DNA of 64,000 nucleotides, taken from the NCBI GenBank assembly GCA_027886185.1, contig WOAB01000728.1, forward strand, positions 2,666,001-2,730,000, given 5' to 3'. The notes beneath the pieces are model-generated. The model saw only the letters and a program-made list of their open reading frames with translations, had not been told where the DNA came from and made no database searches. Made by a program: the position numbers and the translations under genes. Origin of the DNA: Rheum nobile. Lineage: Eukaryota > Streptophyta > Magnoliopsida > Caryophyllales > Polygonaceae. Of this stretch, positions 54,591-64,000 are shown piece by piece (position 1 is the first letter of the stretch; the number at the start of each line of letters is the position of its first letter).

Positions 54591-56480
54591 AAGAGAAGAC
54601 AGATCTGGGGTTTTTTTGGTTTTTCTTTTTTTAAAAAAATAACGTTTCTGTTAGTCAAATTAACGGAAGGATATTTGACGGGAAAAAAAAACTCGGGGGT
54701 ACCATACGAAATAAGTCAAAGTTTGGGGTATTTCGCGAAATTCGCCGTACCTCAGGGATATCAGGCGAAAAAACCGTAATTTTTTCCTTCAATTCTTCTT
54801 CATTCCTTTTAAAATAAAATATCTATTTATCAATGTCCACATCTAAATATTATCTTTTGTCTATTTATTTAGCATTTTGAATCAATACATGCATTTAATA
54901 ATACTATATATCTATATATATTTAAAAGTTAGCATTGTAGGTCATTGAATGCTAACTTTTAAAGATGAATTAGTTTTTTTATTTTATTTCATGCTTTATT
55001 TATTTAGCCTACAATTTAAATAATTTCTCAAATCCAAAAAGTACTAAAGTGATAATTTCATATATTAACAATTATATTAATAATCTATAATCTTCTATAT
55101 AATATAAAAAGTTTTTGATTCCCAATTATATACAATTACTACATATTAATAAATTAAAAAGTCCTCATTTTCATGTGGTTGTATAACTCTTATATCTTCA
55201 CATTAAATTTTCAACATAGTTTAATTTATATTTCTATTAAGCATGAAAAATAACCAAAATCCATCACTAAAAGACCTTTGTATCTTTTTGAGAAATTAAA
55301 AAAGATTAAATATAAAAAATTAATAGGCCAAATCAATATTAGTGATTAGAAGTTATTATATAACCAATTATTAATTGAATTTATAGACATAACCAAAACA
55401 CACACATGACAATGCCAAGGTCTAGATATTTTGGAATAGGCAATAGATTGATATATAGATAAATGTCGTTAGAAACAAACCATCAAGTTATTGCAATTGT
55501 TTTGTTGTCAATTACCACTCAAATTACTTGACCTTTATTTAAAATTGATTCAAATTAAACCATAATTTCTTTATACATTTCAATGAATAGAATATAATTA
55601 ATGTATAAATAATACCATAAAAATTATTTCGGGTTCTTTTTAATTCAAAATGTTAGTTTTTAAATAAAATACACATAAATTAAGAATCTATCTATAATCT
55701 CACATATATTTATCTATGTAGTCTTTGGGAAAATAATATCAAATTTATTTATAATGATTCTTATTAAATTCTCTCTAACAGTGTATTTATATAAATCTGT
55801 CAATATAATAATGATTCTAATTATAATTATAATGTAATCATATAATTTAACTTATTTCTAACAATATAATTATATAAATCTTATCTGTATTATTAGTGAA
55901 TTCAAGTTAAATTGCACATGAAGAGTAATTTTGAGATTAAATAATATATTACTTTTGAAATTTGCAAGAAATTCTCCTAGCTGAATGGTACATCGTCACA
56001 TATTGATTATAATAAAAATTATATTTTTGTCCATTGTAGTAACCCTAAATTTTATTTTAAATACTCATATTATAAAGAAAGATTAATTTGAATTATTATA
56101 AAAGCAAATTGAATATGTTGTAATTAAATCCCGCAATTCTAGCAATTAACTAGAAGAGTTCAAAATATAGAGCTTGTCATTTCATACGGTAAAAAAATAT
56201 TATCATACAAATTAATTAATAAATCAGGCTTTAAGAGTCTAATCCACAACATACAAAACTAAACTTTAAAATAACCAATGTCAAGTTGGTAACATGCGCC
56301 TCCGTTGCAAGGACGATGCATACATGTATAAGATTGTAGATAATGATTTTGATTTTCATAAAAACCATATTTATAACACATTATTATGCTAATATTAAGC
56401 ATATTTATATATTTCTACTAATCTATAATCAATAAGAGATGAAAAATCTTAATTCATTATTGTATAGCACCGTTGTTGTT
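54591..56480. other. AT-rich DNA with two possible transposon ends
   Basis: At 54650-54780, GTTTGGGGTATTTCGCGAAA and CAGGGATATCAGGCGAAAAA resemble a transposon terminal region seen near plant genes. At 55085-55110 and 56290-56315, TCTTCTATATAATATAAAAAG and GCGCCTCCGTTGCAAGGACG loosely resemble Helitron 5' and 3' ends. No coding sequence; nothing is firm. Confidence 0.3.
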
Positions 56481-57008
56481 TCAAAAAATGAACCCATAGC
56501 TTGATTCTCCATTAGTCATAGTGGATCCATCCGTTTTAATTTTTATTACATTATCCGATGCTTTTTTCCATTTCTTCCTTGGTCTTCTATTGTTGTTGTG
56601 ATATTTCTTTTTTTGTTTTTCTTCGGCCAAACAGTTTGGGTTCCAATTCTTCATTTGTTTCCAATTATGAATTTGTTTTTTGATGTAGATAGGTACATCC
56701 TTAATTATGTCAATGTCGTCATTTGTTTTTCCAAACCTTTGTTGTTTTAACAAACCTTTGTTGTTTTCTATAAAACCATACTCCTCACCAAGAGACCGCC
56801 AATTCTAAAAACTGTAAATTATCAGTTTTATGTCGGATCTCCTCAATTATTTCATGTGTTTTCTTATTCCCAATGTTTAAGGATCTGATAATTCCAAGAG
56901 TTTGATTGTTTATCTTTTCTATGGTTTTCATGGTATGGATACACAAGAATAAAAAGTCATTTGAGTCTTTCGTTTGTGCATTGCAGCGTACACATCCCTG
57001 AGGGATAG
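56481..57008 (-). pseudogene. Second LINE fragment: RT zinc-binding and RNase H start
   Basis: On the minus strand, CVRCNAQTKDSNDFLFLC (upstream, within 56785-57008) fits the zinc-binding domain after LINE RT. It is followed by a linker and the RNase H start, VPIYIKKQIHNWKQMKNWNP and DNVIKIKTDGSTMTNGESSY (56481-56753). This parallels the fragment at 828-1142 through VPLYIKNQI and DNVIKINTNGSTMNNGDSSY. The zinc domain is cut at 57008 by the Tat-like LTR. Confidence 0.72.
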
Positions 57009-57446
57009 TGTAGTAGCAGGAGTCTGAACTACACAAAGATTCGATGAAGAGGCGGATGATTCTTGCAAAGAACGCTTCATATGCCCTTGACTTGAGAATT
57101 TGCAATCAAGAACACAAAACACGGAGGGCTGGATCTCCCCTAACGCCCCTCCGACGCTCAAGTCAGACAAAAGCTCTCCAAATTCTATGGTGGATGCCCA
57201 AGAGAAAAGAGAGAATAGCTAACATAGGAAGAAGAAGGAGATGCTAGGTTTTTTAGGGTACTTATTACATGGCCTCTCCTTGCAAGCTCTTAATGGGCCT
57301 ATCACTTAATAGACCCATTCACTGCCCTTTAATCAATAAAGGTTGCATGGTAATTATCCTTTATCTCCTTTCCATAATTATATACTTTATTAATTGGGAA
57401 AATAACTAATTAAAATAATTGGGAAAAGATAGATTTTCCCTCATCA
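57009..57446 (-). repeat. 3' LTR of the Tat-like element
   Basis: On the minus strand it starts TGATGAGGGAAAATC and ends CTACTACA, 438 bp. The interior has ACTTGAGCGTCGGAGGGGCG, a motif I associate with gypsy LTRs. The end lies in LINE coding sequence, supporting the boundary. Confidence 0.65.
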
Positions 57447-57460
57447 TTTTGCCCCTCAGG
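57447..57460 (-). other. Polypurine tract of the Tat-like element
   Basis: The minus strand reads CTGAGGGGCAAAA directly before the LTR. Confidence 0.65.
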
Positions 57461-57534
57461 TCTTCGGAACTATGGTGGGTCCGACGAACTAAAAGCTGGA
57501 CCAGACAGACTTTATTTCTAGTTGGAAAGTCGAG

Positions 57535-58170
57535 AGCGTCGCACGGCCCATGCGGTAAAAATGCACGGCCATGCGGTCTTTGCTAGTGTAAACTAGCTGA
57601 AAAGCCAGAGCACCACACAGCTTATGCGGCAAAACGCACGGCCGTGCAGGTGGTGTTTCGATTTCTCGGAAAAATGGCCGAGAGCACCGCACGGCCTGTG
57701 CGGTAAAACGCACGGCCGTGCGGTCTTCGCCATAATTTTTTGGCTGAAAAGCCGAGAGCACCGCACGGCCTGTGCGATAAAACGCACGACCGTATAGAGG
57801 AAGAGGAAAGCCGAAGATTTCACATTGCGGTCTTCACTACAATTTTTTGCTGAAAAGCCGAGAGCACCGCACGGCCTGCGTAGAAAAATGCACGACTGTG
57901 CGGGCTGTGATGCTATTTTTCGGAAAATTTGAGGGCACTGCATGACCTGTGCGGTAAAAACGCACGGTCGTGCGGTCATTATTGCACTTGTTGGCTGAAA
58001 AGCCAAGGGCACCGCACGACCGTGGGGTCACTATTGCACTTGCTGGCTGAAAAGCCGAGGGCATCGCACGGCCTGTGTGGTAAAACGCACGGCCGTGCGG
58101 TCACTATTGCACTTGTTGGCTGAAAAACCGAGTGCACCGCACGGCCTGTGCGGTAAAACGCACGGCCGTA
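57535..58170. repeat. Tandem array with CGCACGGCCGTGCG palindromes in the Tat-like 3' UTR
   Basis: Six to seven units of about 55-110 bp. A full unit has GGCTGAAAAGCC, then CCGCACGGCCTGTGCGG (6-bp arms), TAAAA and CGCACGGCCGTGCG, a perfect 14-base palindrome at 57709-57722 and 58086-58099. Spacers between units vary. Minus-strand frames through it are not protein-like. Confidence 0.82.
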
Positions 58171-58215
58171 CGGCCACTATTTGATCACTTGCGTTATCCG
58201 GTTGGTGTCCACTTG

Positions 58216-58570
58216 AACCCAAACTGTTAATCTAGAGTGGTCATGAGGATGCGGCACACACCGACCCACCATGGCCCACGTCGCGGCCTATTGAGCGGCA
58301 CTCGCCGGCTTGGGCTAGCTGCAATCCTGGGTGGTCATAGGAGAGCAGTGCTTACTGACTCGCTATGGCCCACCGACCAGCCTATTTGACCGGTACTCAC
58401 CGACTCGGGCTATTTGCAATCCGGGGTGGCCATAGGAGTGCAACACTTACTGACTCGCTATGGCCCACCGACCGGCCTATTTGAGCGGTACTCACCGACT
58501 CGGGCTATTTGAGAGACACTCGTCGACTCGACTTGATGGTTGGTCGTGGAGGCCGTGGGAGTTCAGCACT
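58216..58570. repeat. Second tandem array in the Tat-like 3' UTR
   Basis: Three to four units of about 100-115 bp with CTATGGCCCACCGACCGGCC and TACTCACCGACTCGGGCTAT. The units near 58330 and 58430 are closest. Confidence 0.8.
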
Positions 58571-58734
58571 TACTTACTCGCCACGGCCCACACTTGTTTC
58601 CTGTACTTAAGAGCTCAAACAAATTGATAAAACTAAATCAAAATGCATTGCAATTGCCAAATGACTTGTCTCAACAAATCAATCAACATAAATTGTTTTC
58701 AAATACAAAAAGTAGTTCTGCTAGGGGGAAAACC

Positions 58735-58805
58735 CAAAGGCCTCGTTAAAACCTCTCCGTAGGAAAACCTCATGGTAAAAAACCGTACGAAGAGGAAAAA
58801 GAGTA
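58735..58805 (-). other. Conserved T-rich block after integrase
   Basis: The minus strand reads TACTCTTTTTCCTCTTCGTA, then GGTTTTTTACC and GAGGTTTTAACGAGGCC. Blocks of this form recur after pol in many plant LTR elements; the role is unknown to me. Confidence 0.5.
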
Positions 58806-58824
58806 CCCCACGCCTAGCGCCATC

Positions 58825-60608
58825 TCATATGTAGAACTTCTTCAAGTTGGAGGTGTTCCACGTGCATGGGACAACTTTGCCGCTAAGATCCTCCAACTTG
58901 TAGGAGTCGTTGCCAGGGCTCGCTATCACTCGATATGGCCCCTCCCAGTTTGGCCTTAGCTTGCCTTTCGTTGGGTCCTTAGTGTTGGTGAGGACCTTCC
59001 GGAGTACATAGTCGCTGACTTCAAAGCTATGCGGCTTCTCGTGCTTGCCATGGGATCGTGCTATCTCCTGCTGGTACGCAGCCATTCGGATGGCCGAAGC
59101 CTCGCGGCTCTCGTCGATCAGATCGATAATGGCCTCGAGGACTTGTCGTTCCCTCCTTGCTCAAAGGCTGCGGTGCGGATTGTTGGTAACCCCATCTCCA
59201 GGGGAATGACCGCCTCTGTGCCAAAAGCAAAAACGAAAGGCGACTCACTAGTGGATCTCCTGGGTGTGGTACGGTGCGCCCAAAGCACCACCGGAAGCTC
59301 CTCCGCCCATTGCCCCTTAGCTTGATCCAACCTCTTCTTGTTCCCCTCAAGAATCGCCTTGTTAGTAGCCTCTGCTTGCCCATTAGCCTACGGGTAAGCT
59401 ACAGATGAGTATAAATTCATAATTCTATACCCTGCATAAAAAGCTTTGAACGCAGCACTGCTGAATTGAGTGTCATTGTTAGAAATTAAAGAATAAGGAA
59501 TGCCAAAACGAGTAATAATGAATTCCCAAATAAATTTCTTGATGTCGATGTCCCTTATGCTGGACAACGGCTTGGTCTCCACCCACTTGGTGAAGTAATC
59601 TGTGGCGGTGACAAAATAACGCTTGTTGCCCGGTGCTCTAGGGAAAGGACCAACGATGTCGAGACCCCACTGGGAAAACGACCATGGGCTAGTGAGAGGA
59701 TGCAAATCAACTGTTGGTTGATGTGTCAACTTAGCAAATTTTTGGCAGTTTTCACACTTCTTGACATAGCAGTCTGAGTCTTTCTACATGTAAGGCCACC
59801 AGTAGCCTTGAGTTCTAGCCATGAATGCCAGACTTCTTCCTGTAGCATGGACCCCGCAGACTCCCTCATGGATCTCGAAAAACATATCTCCGACCTTGGA
59901 AGGAGGAACGCACCTCAGGTAGGGACCCAAAAAGGACTTTCTGTAAAGAGTTCCTGGTGGTGGATTCCAGAAGCGCACAACCCGTAGCTTGACCAGGCGC
60001 GCCTCCTTCTTGTCAGCATGCAGGATGTCTCGGCTCAGGTAATCAAATATGGGATCCATCCAACTAGGCTCAGTGTCAGCTGGAGCTACCTCATCAACTT
60101 CTATGCTCGGGATTTCTAGGATGTCAATGTGAACCCAAGCTCCCGCCTTACTAGTGCTCGCTAAAGCCAAGGTCGCCAGAGCATCTGCAACCTTGTTTTG
60201 CTAACGGGGAATTTGATGAACCTTGAACTCCTGGAACCCTTCCAGCAGACTTCTTGCCTTTTCCAAGTAGTCCAACATTCGGGACGACTTTACCCCGTAC
60301 TCGCCCGTATCCTGATTCACTATGAGCTGTGAGTCTAAATAGACGACCACCTCCCTGGCTCCATTGTTTCTGGCGGCGATCAAACCCAAGATCAACGCTT
60401 CATATTCTGCCTCATTGTTGGTTGCTGTGAAGCCAAGCTTGACAGATGTCTTGATTACCTCCCCAGTTGGGGAAGTTAAGACCAAACTTGCCCCCACACC
60501 CTTTCTGTTTCTGGACCATCTATCTGCAGCTCCCATGTAGACTGCTCGCCTACACTTAATGTCCATGCCACCTCTAAGAGTTCCCAAGTGATGCGCCCCT
60601 GCCCACCA
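58825..60608 (-). pseudogene. pol: Tat-like RNase H-integrase remnant
   Basis: One minus-strand frame runs from RNase H (ATNNEAEYEALILGL and YLDSQLIVNQDTGEYGVKS, about 60201-60587) through the H2C2 region to the integrase core (QWGLDIVGPF, TDYFTKWVE, about 59388-59729) and on to WAHRTTPRRSTSESPF (59118-59330). In-frame stops lie near 60198, 59781 and 59385. A frameshift then leads to the integrase C-terminus with GKLRPNWEGPYRVI (58825-59085). The second catalytic aspartate is lost: SLISNNDTQF, where SDNGTQF is usual. RT and gag are not in this window. Confidence 0.82.
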
Positions 60609-61322
60609 TGACTGCTACAGAAGAAGAGCAAGCTATGAGCATTCGCTCAGAAGGACCAATAACGCGATCGCGTGCCAAAGCAACCGCCAACGCGACACAA
60701 TCCATGGTTGTCCGCGTTGTCTCAAGCTAAGGAGCGCAAAAGACCGCATTCTCCCTCGCACACCTTCAATCCAGTCAAGAGAACGCGTTCTCCGTTAAGA
60801 TTCTCTCAACCATCTGTTGAACGCGATCTATGTTATTGTTTTGGAATTTTTGAACATTGTTATTTAAGTTATTTTCTTTTTGGGCATGCGTTCCACGCGT
60901 GTCGCGTGGGCCGGCCCATTAAGCGAGTCTCGGCCCATCCGAGTCCCGCTATCTCTTATAAAAGGTCAACTCGACCTTCTGTACTAGGTTACGCATCATT
61001 TTAATCTAAGATTACTTGTCGAGAGCTTTTGCCTCCATTCTCTTAGATCTGCGTCACCCCCAAACTCTGTCTTCTCATCTCTTTCACTCTGCCGCCGACG
61101 CTACGGCCACCACTCGATCTTCTTCGAGTCTATCCCCTCCGTTGCCGACGCTACGACCCTCACTCGATCTTTCGAGTCTATCTCCTCCGCTGCCGACGTT
61201 ACGGCTTCGCTCTCCATCTCGAGCCACCATTCCAGCAATGCGTTCCACCTCCTCAACCCCCATTTTCGACGCGTGCGACTTCCCACCAAGGTCATAGATC
61301 CGGCATCACAAGCAGGAACACA
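60609..61322 (+). repeat. Probable 5' LTR of the right-hand gypsy element
   Basis: Ends five bases before the primer site. It contains a TATA box (60957-60964) about 365 bp from the right end. No second LTR is available to confirm the limits. Confidence 0.5.
60957..60964 (+). promoter_or_regulatory. TATA box of the right-hand gypsy LTR
   Basis: CTTATAAAAGG in a GC-moderate context; fits the plant core promoter. Confidence 0.5.
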
Positions 61323-61327
61323 TCAAC

Positions 61328-61340
61328 TGGCATCAGAGCC
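61328..61340 (+). other. Primer-binding site of the right-hand gypsy element
   Basis: TGGCATCAGAGCC, one base from the common TGGTATCAGAGCC. Confidence 0.6.
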
Positions 61341-62124
61341 ATTGATCTTGTAAGTCGCTTGTCAAGTTGTCATTTGTTCACGAATTTTTTTTCTCCCCCA
61401 GCATCCTTGCTTCCGCGTTTGTCACAATTTTTTTCTTTTCTTCCTTGCTAGTCCTTTCGGTTTCTACAAGAGAATCTTTTGGCCGAATAATTGCTTGATC
61501 CACGCGCGAAAATTGTGTGATTTGTTTGCATGAAATCTGCGTAATTAATTGATTTTCTTAATTAATTGCTTAAATTTCGCTTGCATATCTTGCCATATTT
61601 GCTTCTGTGACCGTTATAAATCTGAAACAAATCTTCTCTCTCTCTCCTATCGCGTAAATCTCGCGATTTCTTTCTTTAAGTTACTTAGCCGTTTATTTTT
61701 ATTTTATTTCATTTAATTCTTATCCGATCTTCAATTAAAAGTCAAAGACTAAGATTTCAGACTTGAATTTCCAAATTCAAAAGTCAAAGTCGCATTAAAA
61801 AAAACACGACAATTCAAAAAAAAAAAAGGAAAGCCAAAATAAGGCAACCGTCTTCCCTCAACGGCTAGGCTCATCTTCTTTACCCCTCCACCGTCTAGTG
61901 TCACACTTTGAAGTGTGTCTTGTGTGTACGCGTTGTTTACGTAAGGGTTAGGACTTCTTTCTTTTGGTTTCGTTTGCTTTTGTGCTTGCATATCACACTT
62001 GTTTTGCTTGCCTTTAGCCGCCCTCACGGCCAATAGAACGCGCCCTCCTACGTGAACACTGGTTACTTGTTGAGTGCTTACTTGTTCTTTGGTTTTGTGT
62101 TGTCTTTTGTTCGTTTTTACTCGC
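61341..62124 (+). other. Untranslated leader of the right-hand gypsy element
   Basis: T-rich sequence with no ORF of note, from the primer site to the first gag ATG. Confidence 0.45.
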
Positions 62125-63805
62125 GATGTCTGGTCATATTGTGATAGGTAGCCTCACGGCACCCACCGGTGGGAATGTCCAAGGAGATGGCAACAACCAC
62201 CCACCATAGCACAACATCGCGCAACATGAAGTGGTCCCACTCGCCAATCCTCCCCAAGACCCCATTCTGGAGCTCTCGGAGGAACAATGCGAGATACAAG
62301 AACTGAGGCGCCAACTTGCCAAATTCTAGGCCATGCAACGCGCTGCGCCGGCCCAACCCACACCAACTATGATGGTCCCCATGGACACCCTGGGCACACC
62401 GCGTCCCAATGAAGCCGGGCCAAGTCAACAACGCGTGGACATGGGCAAAGGGTTGATGCCCTCAACCTCAAACCTCCAACCACGCCTCAACCAGATACAA
62501 TCCGTGATCGAAAGCCTCCAAGGCTATGTGTCGCATCGCGACCGCTATGCACCGCGGGCAACACCAGCCGGCTATGACAACGACTCCGATGAGGATTCCC
62601 ATGGTGAGTACTCTGAACCCTTTGACTTCAATGACAGGTATGAAGCAAGAGGGACAAGACGCCACCGCGAGATTGCCTCAACACCGCTTGCCGGCCGAGC
62701 CAAACAAGAAGAATGCGACTCAGGTCCTGCCGCGTCGAACCAATCGCGCCACAGACGTTGTGCCGCGTCAGCGTCGCCATGACCCCACCCCAGTGCCATT
62801 CGACGTCAACGACCACCTTGGCCATCAAAGCGCGCGTACTCCGCGTTATGGCTCCGATGGCTATGGCTCGACGACGCCGACAATACATGATGATTTCAAT
62901 GAGTTCGACGATGAGGAGATGGAGGACGCAGGGATCATTAATCCAGGCTCCTTCCATCCCCCCCCTTGGTGATCCCATTGAACTCCAGGATAGGCCAGCG
63001 GATTGGATTCCACCTCCACTCCAACCAGTCAGACAACATCAACGCGTTCATGGTGACAACACGCGTGATTATCGTGGCCCACACCACAAGGACGAGGCGC
63101 GTGACTTCCGTTGCCAAAACAATGCACATGTTCAAAGACGAAGACAAGGACGTGCTGACTACAACGTGCCTCCTAGGGACTTTGTCGCTGACGATTTCCA
63201 GGCTCGCCAAGCTCGCCGTCATCGTCATCGTGCTCAAGAAGCTGACCAGCGCGCTTTTGCACCACCCCCTGCTCAACACCCTCTAAGGCTTAGCCGTAAT
63301 GAGGTAAAGGTTAAAATTGAGCATTTCTTTGGCGAATATGATCCCGCTGTGTTTCTTGAGTGGTTGCAGGCTACAAAGTATACTTTGCGATATTGCAAAA
63401 TCCCCCCAGAAGACCATGTTGACGCGGTAATGCTACATTTCAGAGGAGCTGCACACGTTTGGTACCACAGGTTCGTGGACGATCGCGTTCGTCGACACCT
63501 TTTTCCCCTCACGGATTGGCACCAACTCGTGTATGTCATGACACAGAAGTACGTGCCAGTGGACTACAGAAATCAAATGCAAAATGGAGATCGCCACGGC
63601 GCGTCAAGGCTCCAAAACACCTCTGAAGTTCTTCTCTCAACTGGAGGACATGTACTACAAAGCCAGCATCAGTGTCGCCCCATCCACACTGCGAATGAAA
63701 TTTCTCAGTGGCTTAAATGTCTCCATCCGTGACCAACTCGAGATTTTGCCGATCAAGGATCTGAATACCTTGACTCACACCGCGATGCATTTCTACAAAC
63801 AATAA
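62125..63805 (+). pseudogene. gag: Right-hand gypsy gag remnant
   Basis: A first ATG at 62125 (MSGHIVIGSL) meets two stops before 62333. A proline- and arginine-rich N-terminal region follows in two frames to about 62970. The gag domain is clear from about 63292 as KVKIEHFFGEYDPAVFLEWL, HFRGAAHVWYHRFVDDRVRR and MTQKYVPVDYRNQMQ. A frameshift near 63580 then continues as GSKTPLKFFSQLEDMYYKAS to a stop at 63803-63805. No zinc knuckle or pol is reached before the window ends. Confidence 0.7.
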
Positions 63806-64000
63806 ATGCATCGTCGGCAATCCACTTGGCAAACTTCGGGTCAAAGAAGGTACGATTCTAACTCTGGTCAATTCCCTTCTACTAATGTGCACGGTCCACC
63901 CATAAGAACCACCATATCACATCAAACCAAACAAGGGAAGATCGCGACAACATCCAGCAATGCTCCTCGCATGCCGCCATCAAAGGGCACATCACCAAAT

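Larger units (their letters stand above)
57009..60608 (-). mobile_element. Tat-like gypsy element, 3' half
   Basis: From its 3' end on the minus strand: LTR (57009-57446), polypurine tract, two tandem-repeat arrays, a conserved T-rich motif, integrase, RNase H. The 5' part is cut off by another gypsy element near 60.6 kb. The RNase H to integrase order and the repeat-rich 3' untranslated region are features of the Tat lineage. Confidence 0.75.
60609..64000 (+). mobile_element. Gypsy element, 5' part, truncated by window end
   Basis: A probable 5' LTR ends near 61322, followed by TGGCATCAGAGCC (61328-61340), a variant initiator tRNA-Met site, a long leader and a damaged gag. It interrupts the Tat-like element's RNase H region. 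The left boundary (about 60589-60609) is estimated because the other LTR and target duplication lie outside the window. Confidence 0.65.

Noticed and set aside
57489..58222. Repeated minus-strand peptide frames resembling a repeat protein
   Set aside because: They are translations of the tandem DNA array; frames shift between units and all three frames look alike.

Overview
This window is nuclear DNA of a flowering plant, most likely a eudicot. It holds one recognisable intron-containing host gene, a CRYPTOCHROME 2 (CRY2) blue-light receptor at about 33.2-37.6 kb. The rest is mostly nested transposable elements of typical plant types: Ty3/gypsy chromovirus and Athila/Tat-like elements, SIRE-like and short-LTR Ty1/copia elements, LINE fragments, and hAT, Tourist and Stowaway MITEs. 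No tRNA, rRNA or CRISPR feature was found. All family names come from motif recognition by eye, not from a database search.

Layout. (1) 0.5-18 kb: a minus-strand LINE fragment is split by a minus-strand chromovirus (Tekay/Del type by its chromodomain) in an unusual tandem form: LTR-internal-LTR-internal-LTR, bounded by one 5-bp target duplication (AGATT). Both internal regions share the same large RNase H/integrase deletion. (2) 18.3-31.3 kb: an old short-LTR copia element contains a SIRE-like copia element with gag, protease, integrase, RT, RNase H and an extra 3' ORF. A hAT MITE lies in the SIRE gag, a broken hAT end and local duplications lie downstream, and a separate solo LTR with perfect 5-bp target duplication sits in the outer element. 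(3) 31.6-41.2 kb: Tourist MITE, CRY2, Stowaway MITE, two hAT-like elements with 8-bp target duplications and a degenerate minisatellite. (4) 41.2-54.2 kb: two related plus-strand gypsy elements with tRNA-Asp-type primer sites. Element A keeps gag-protease; the younger element B is inserted in A's 3' LTR and keeps intact gag and integrase ORFs but no protease, RT or RNase H. (5) 54.2-57 kb: an unidentified gene-like fragment, a small minisatellite, AT-rich DNA and a second LINE fragment. (6) 57-60.6 kb: the 3' half of a minus-strand Tat-like gypsy element with a repeat-rich 3' region. (7) 60.6-64 kb: the 5' end of another gypsy element, running off the window.

The most interesting signals are two hairpins with GNRA-type loops conserved at matching places near the 3' ends of elements A and B, with one compensatory base pair; GC-rich inverted-repeat words scattered through LTR, coding and 3' regions; the tandem three-LTR chromovirus; and roughly 210-bp repeats in CRY2 intron 1 that copy the start of exon 2 and create a decoy splice acceptor.
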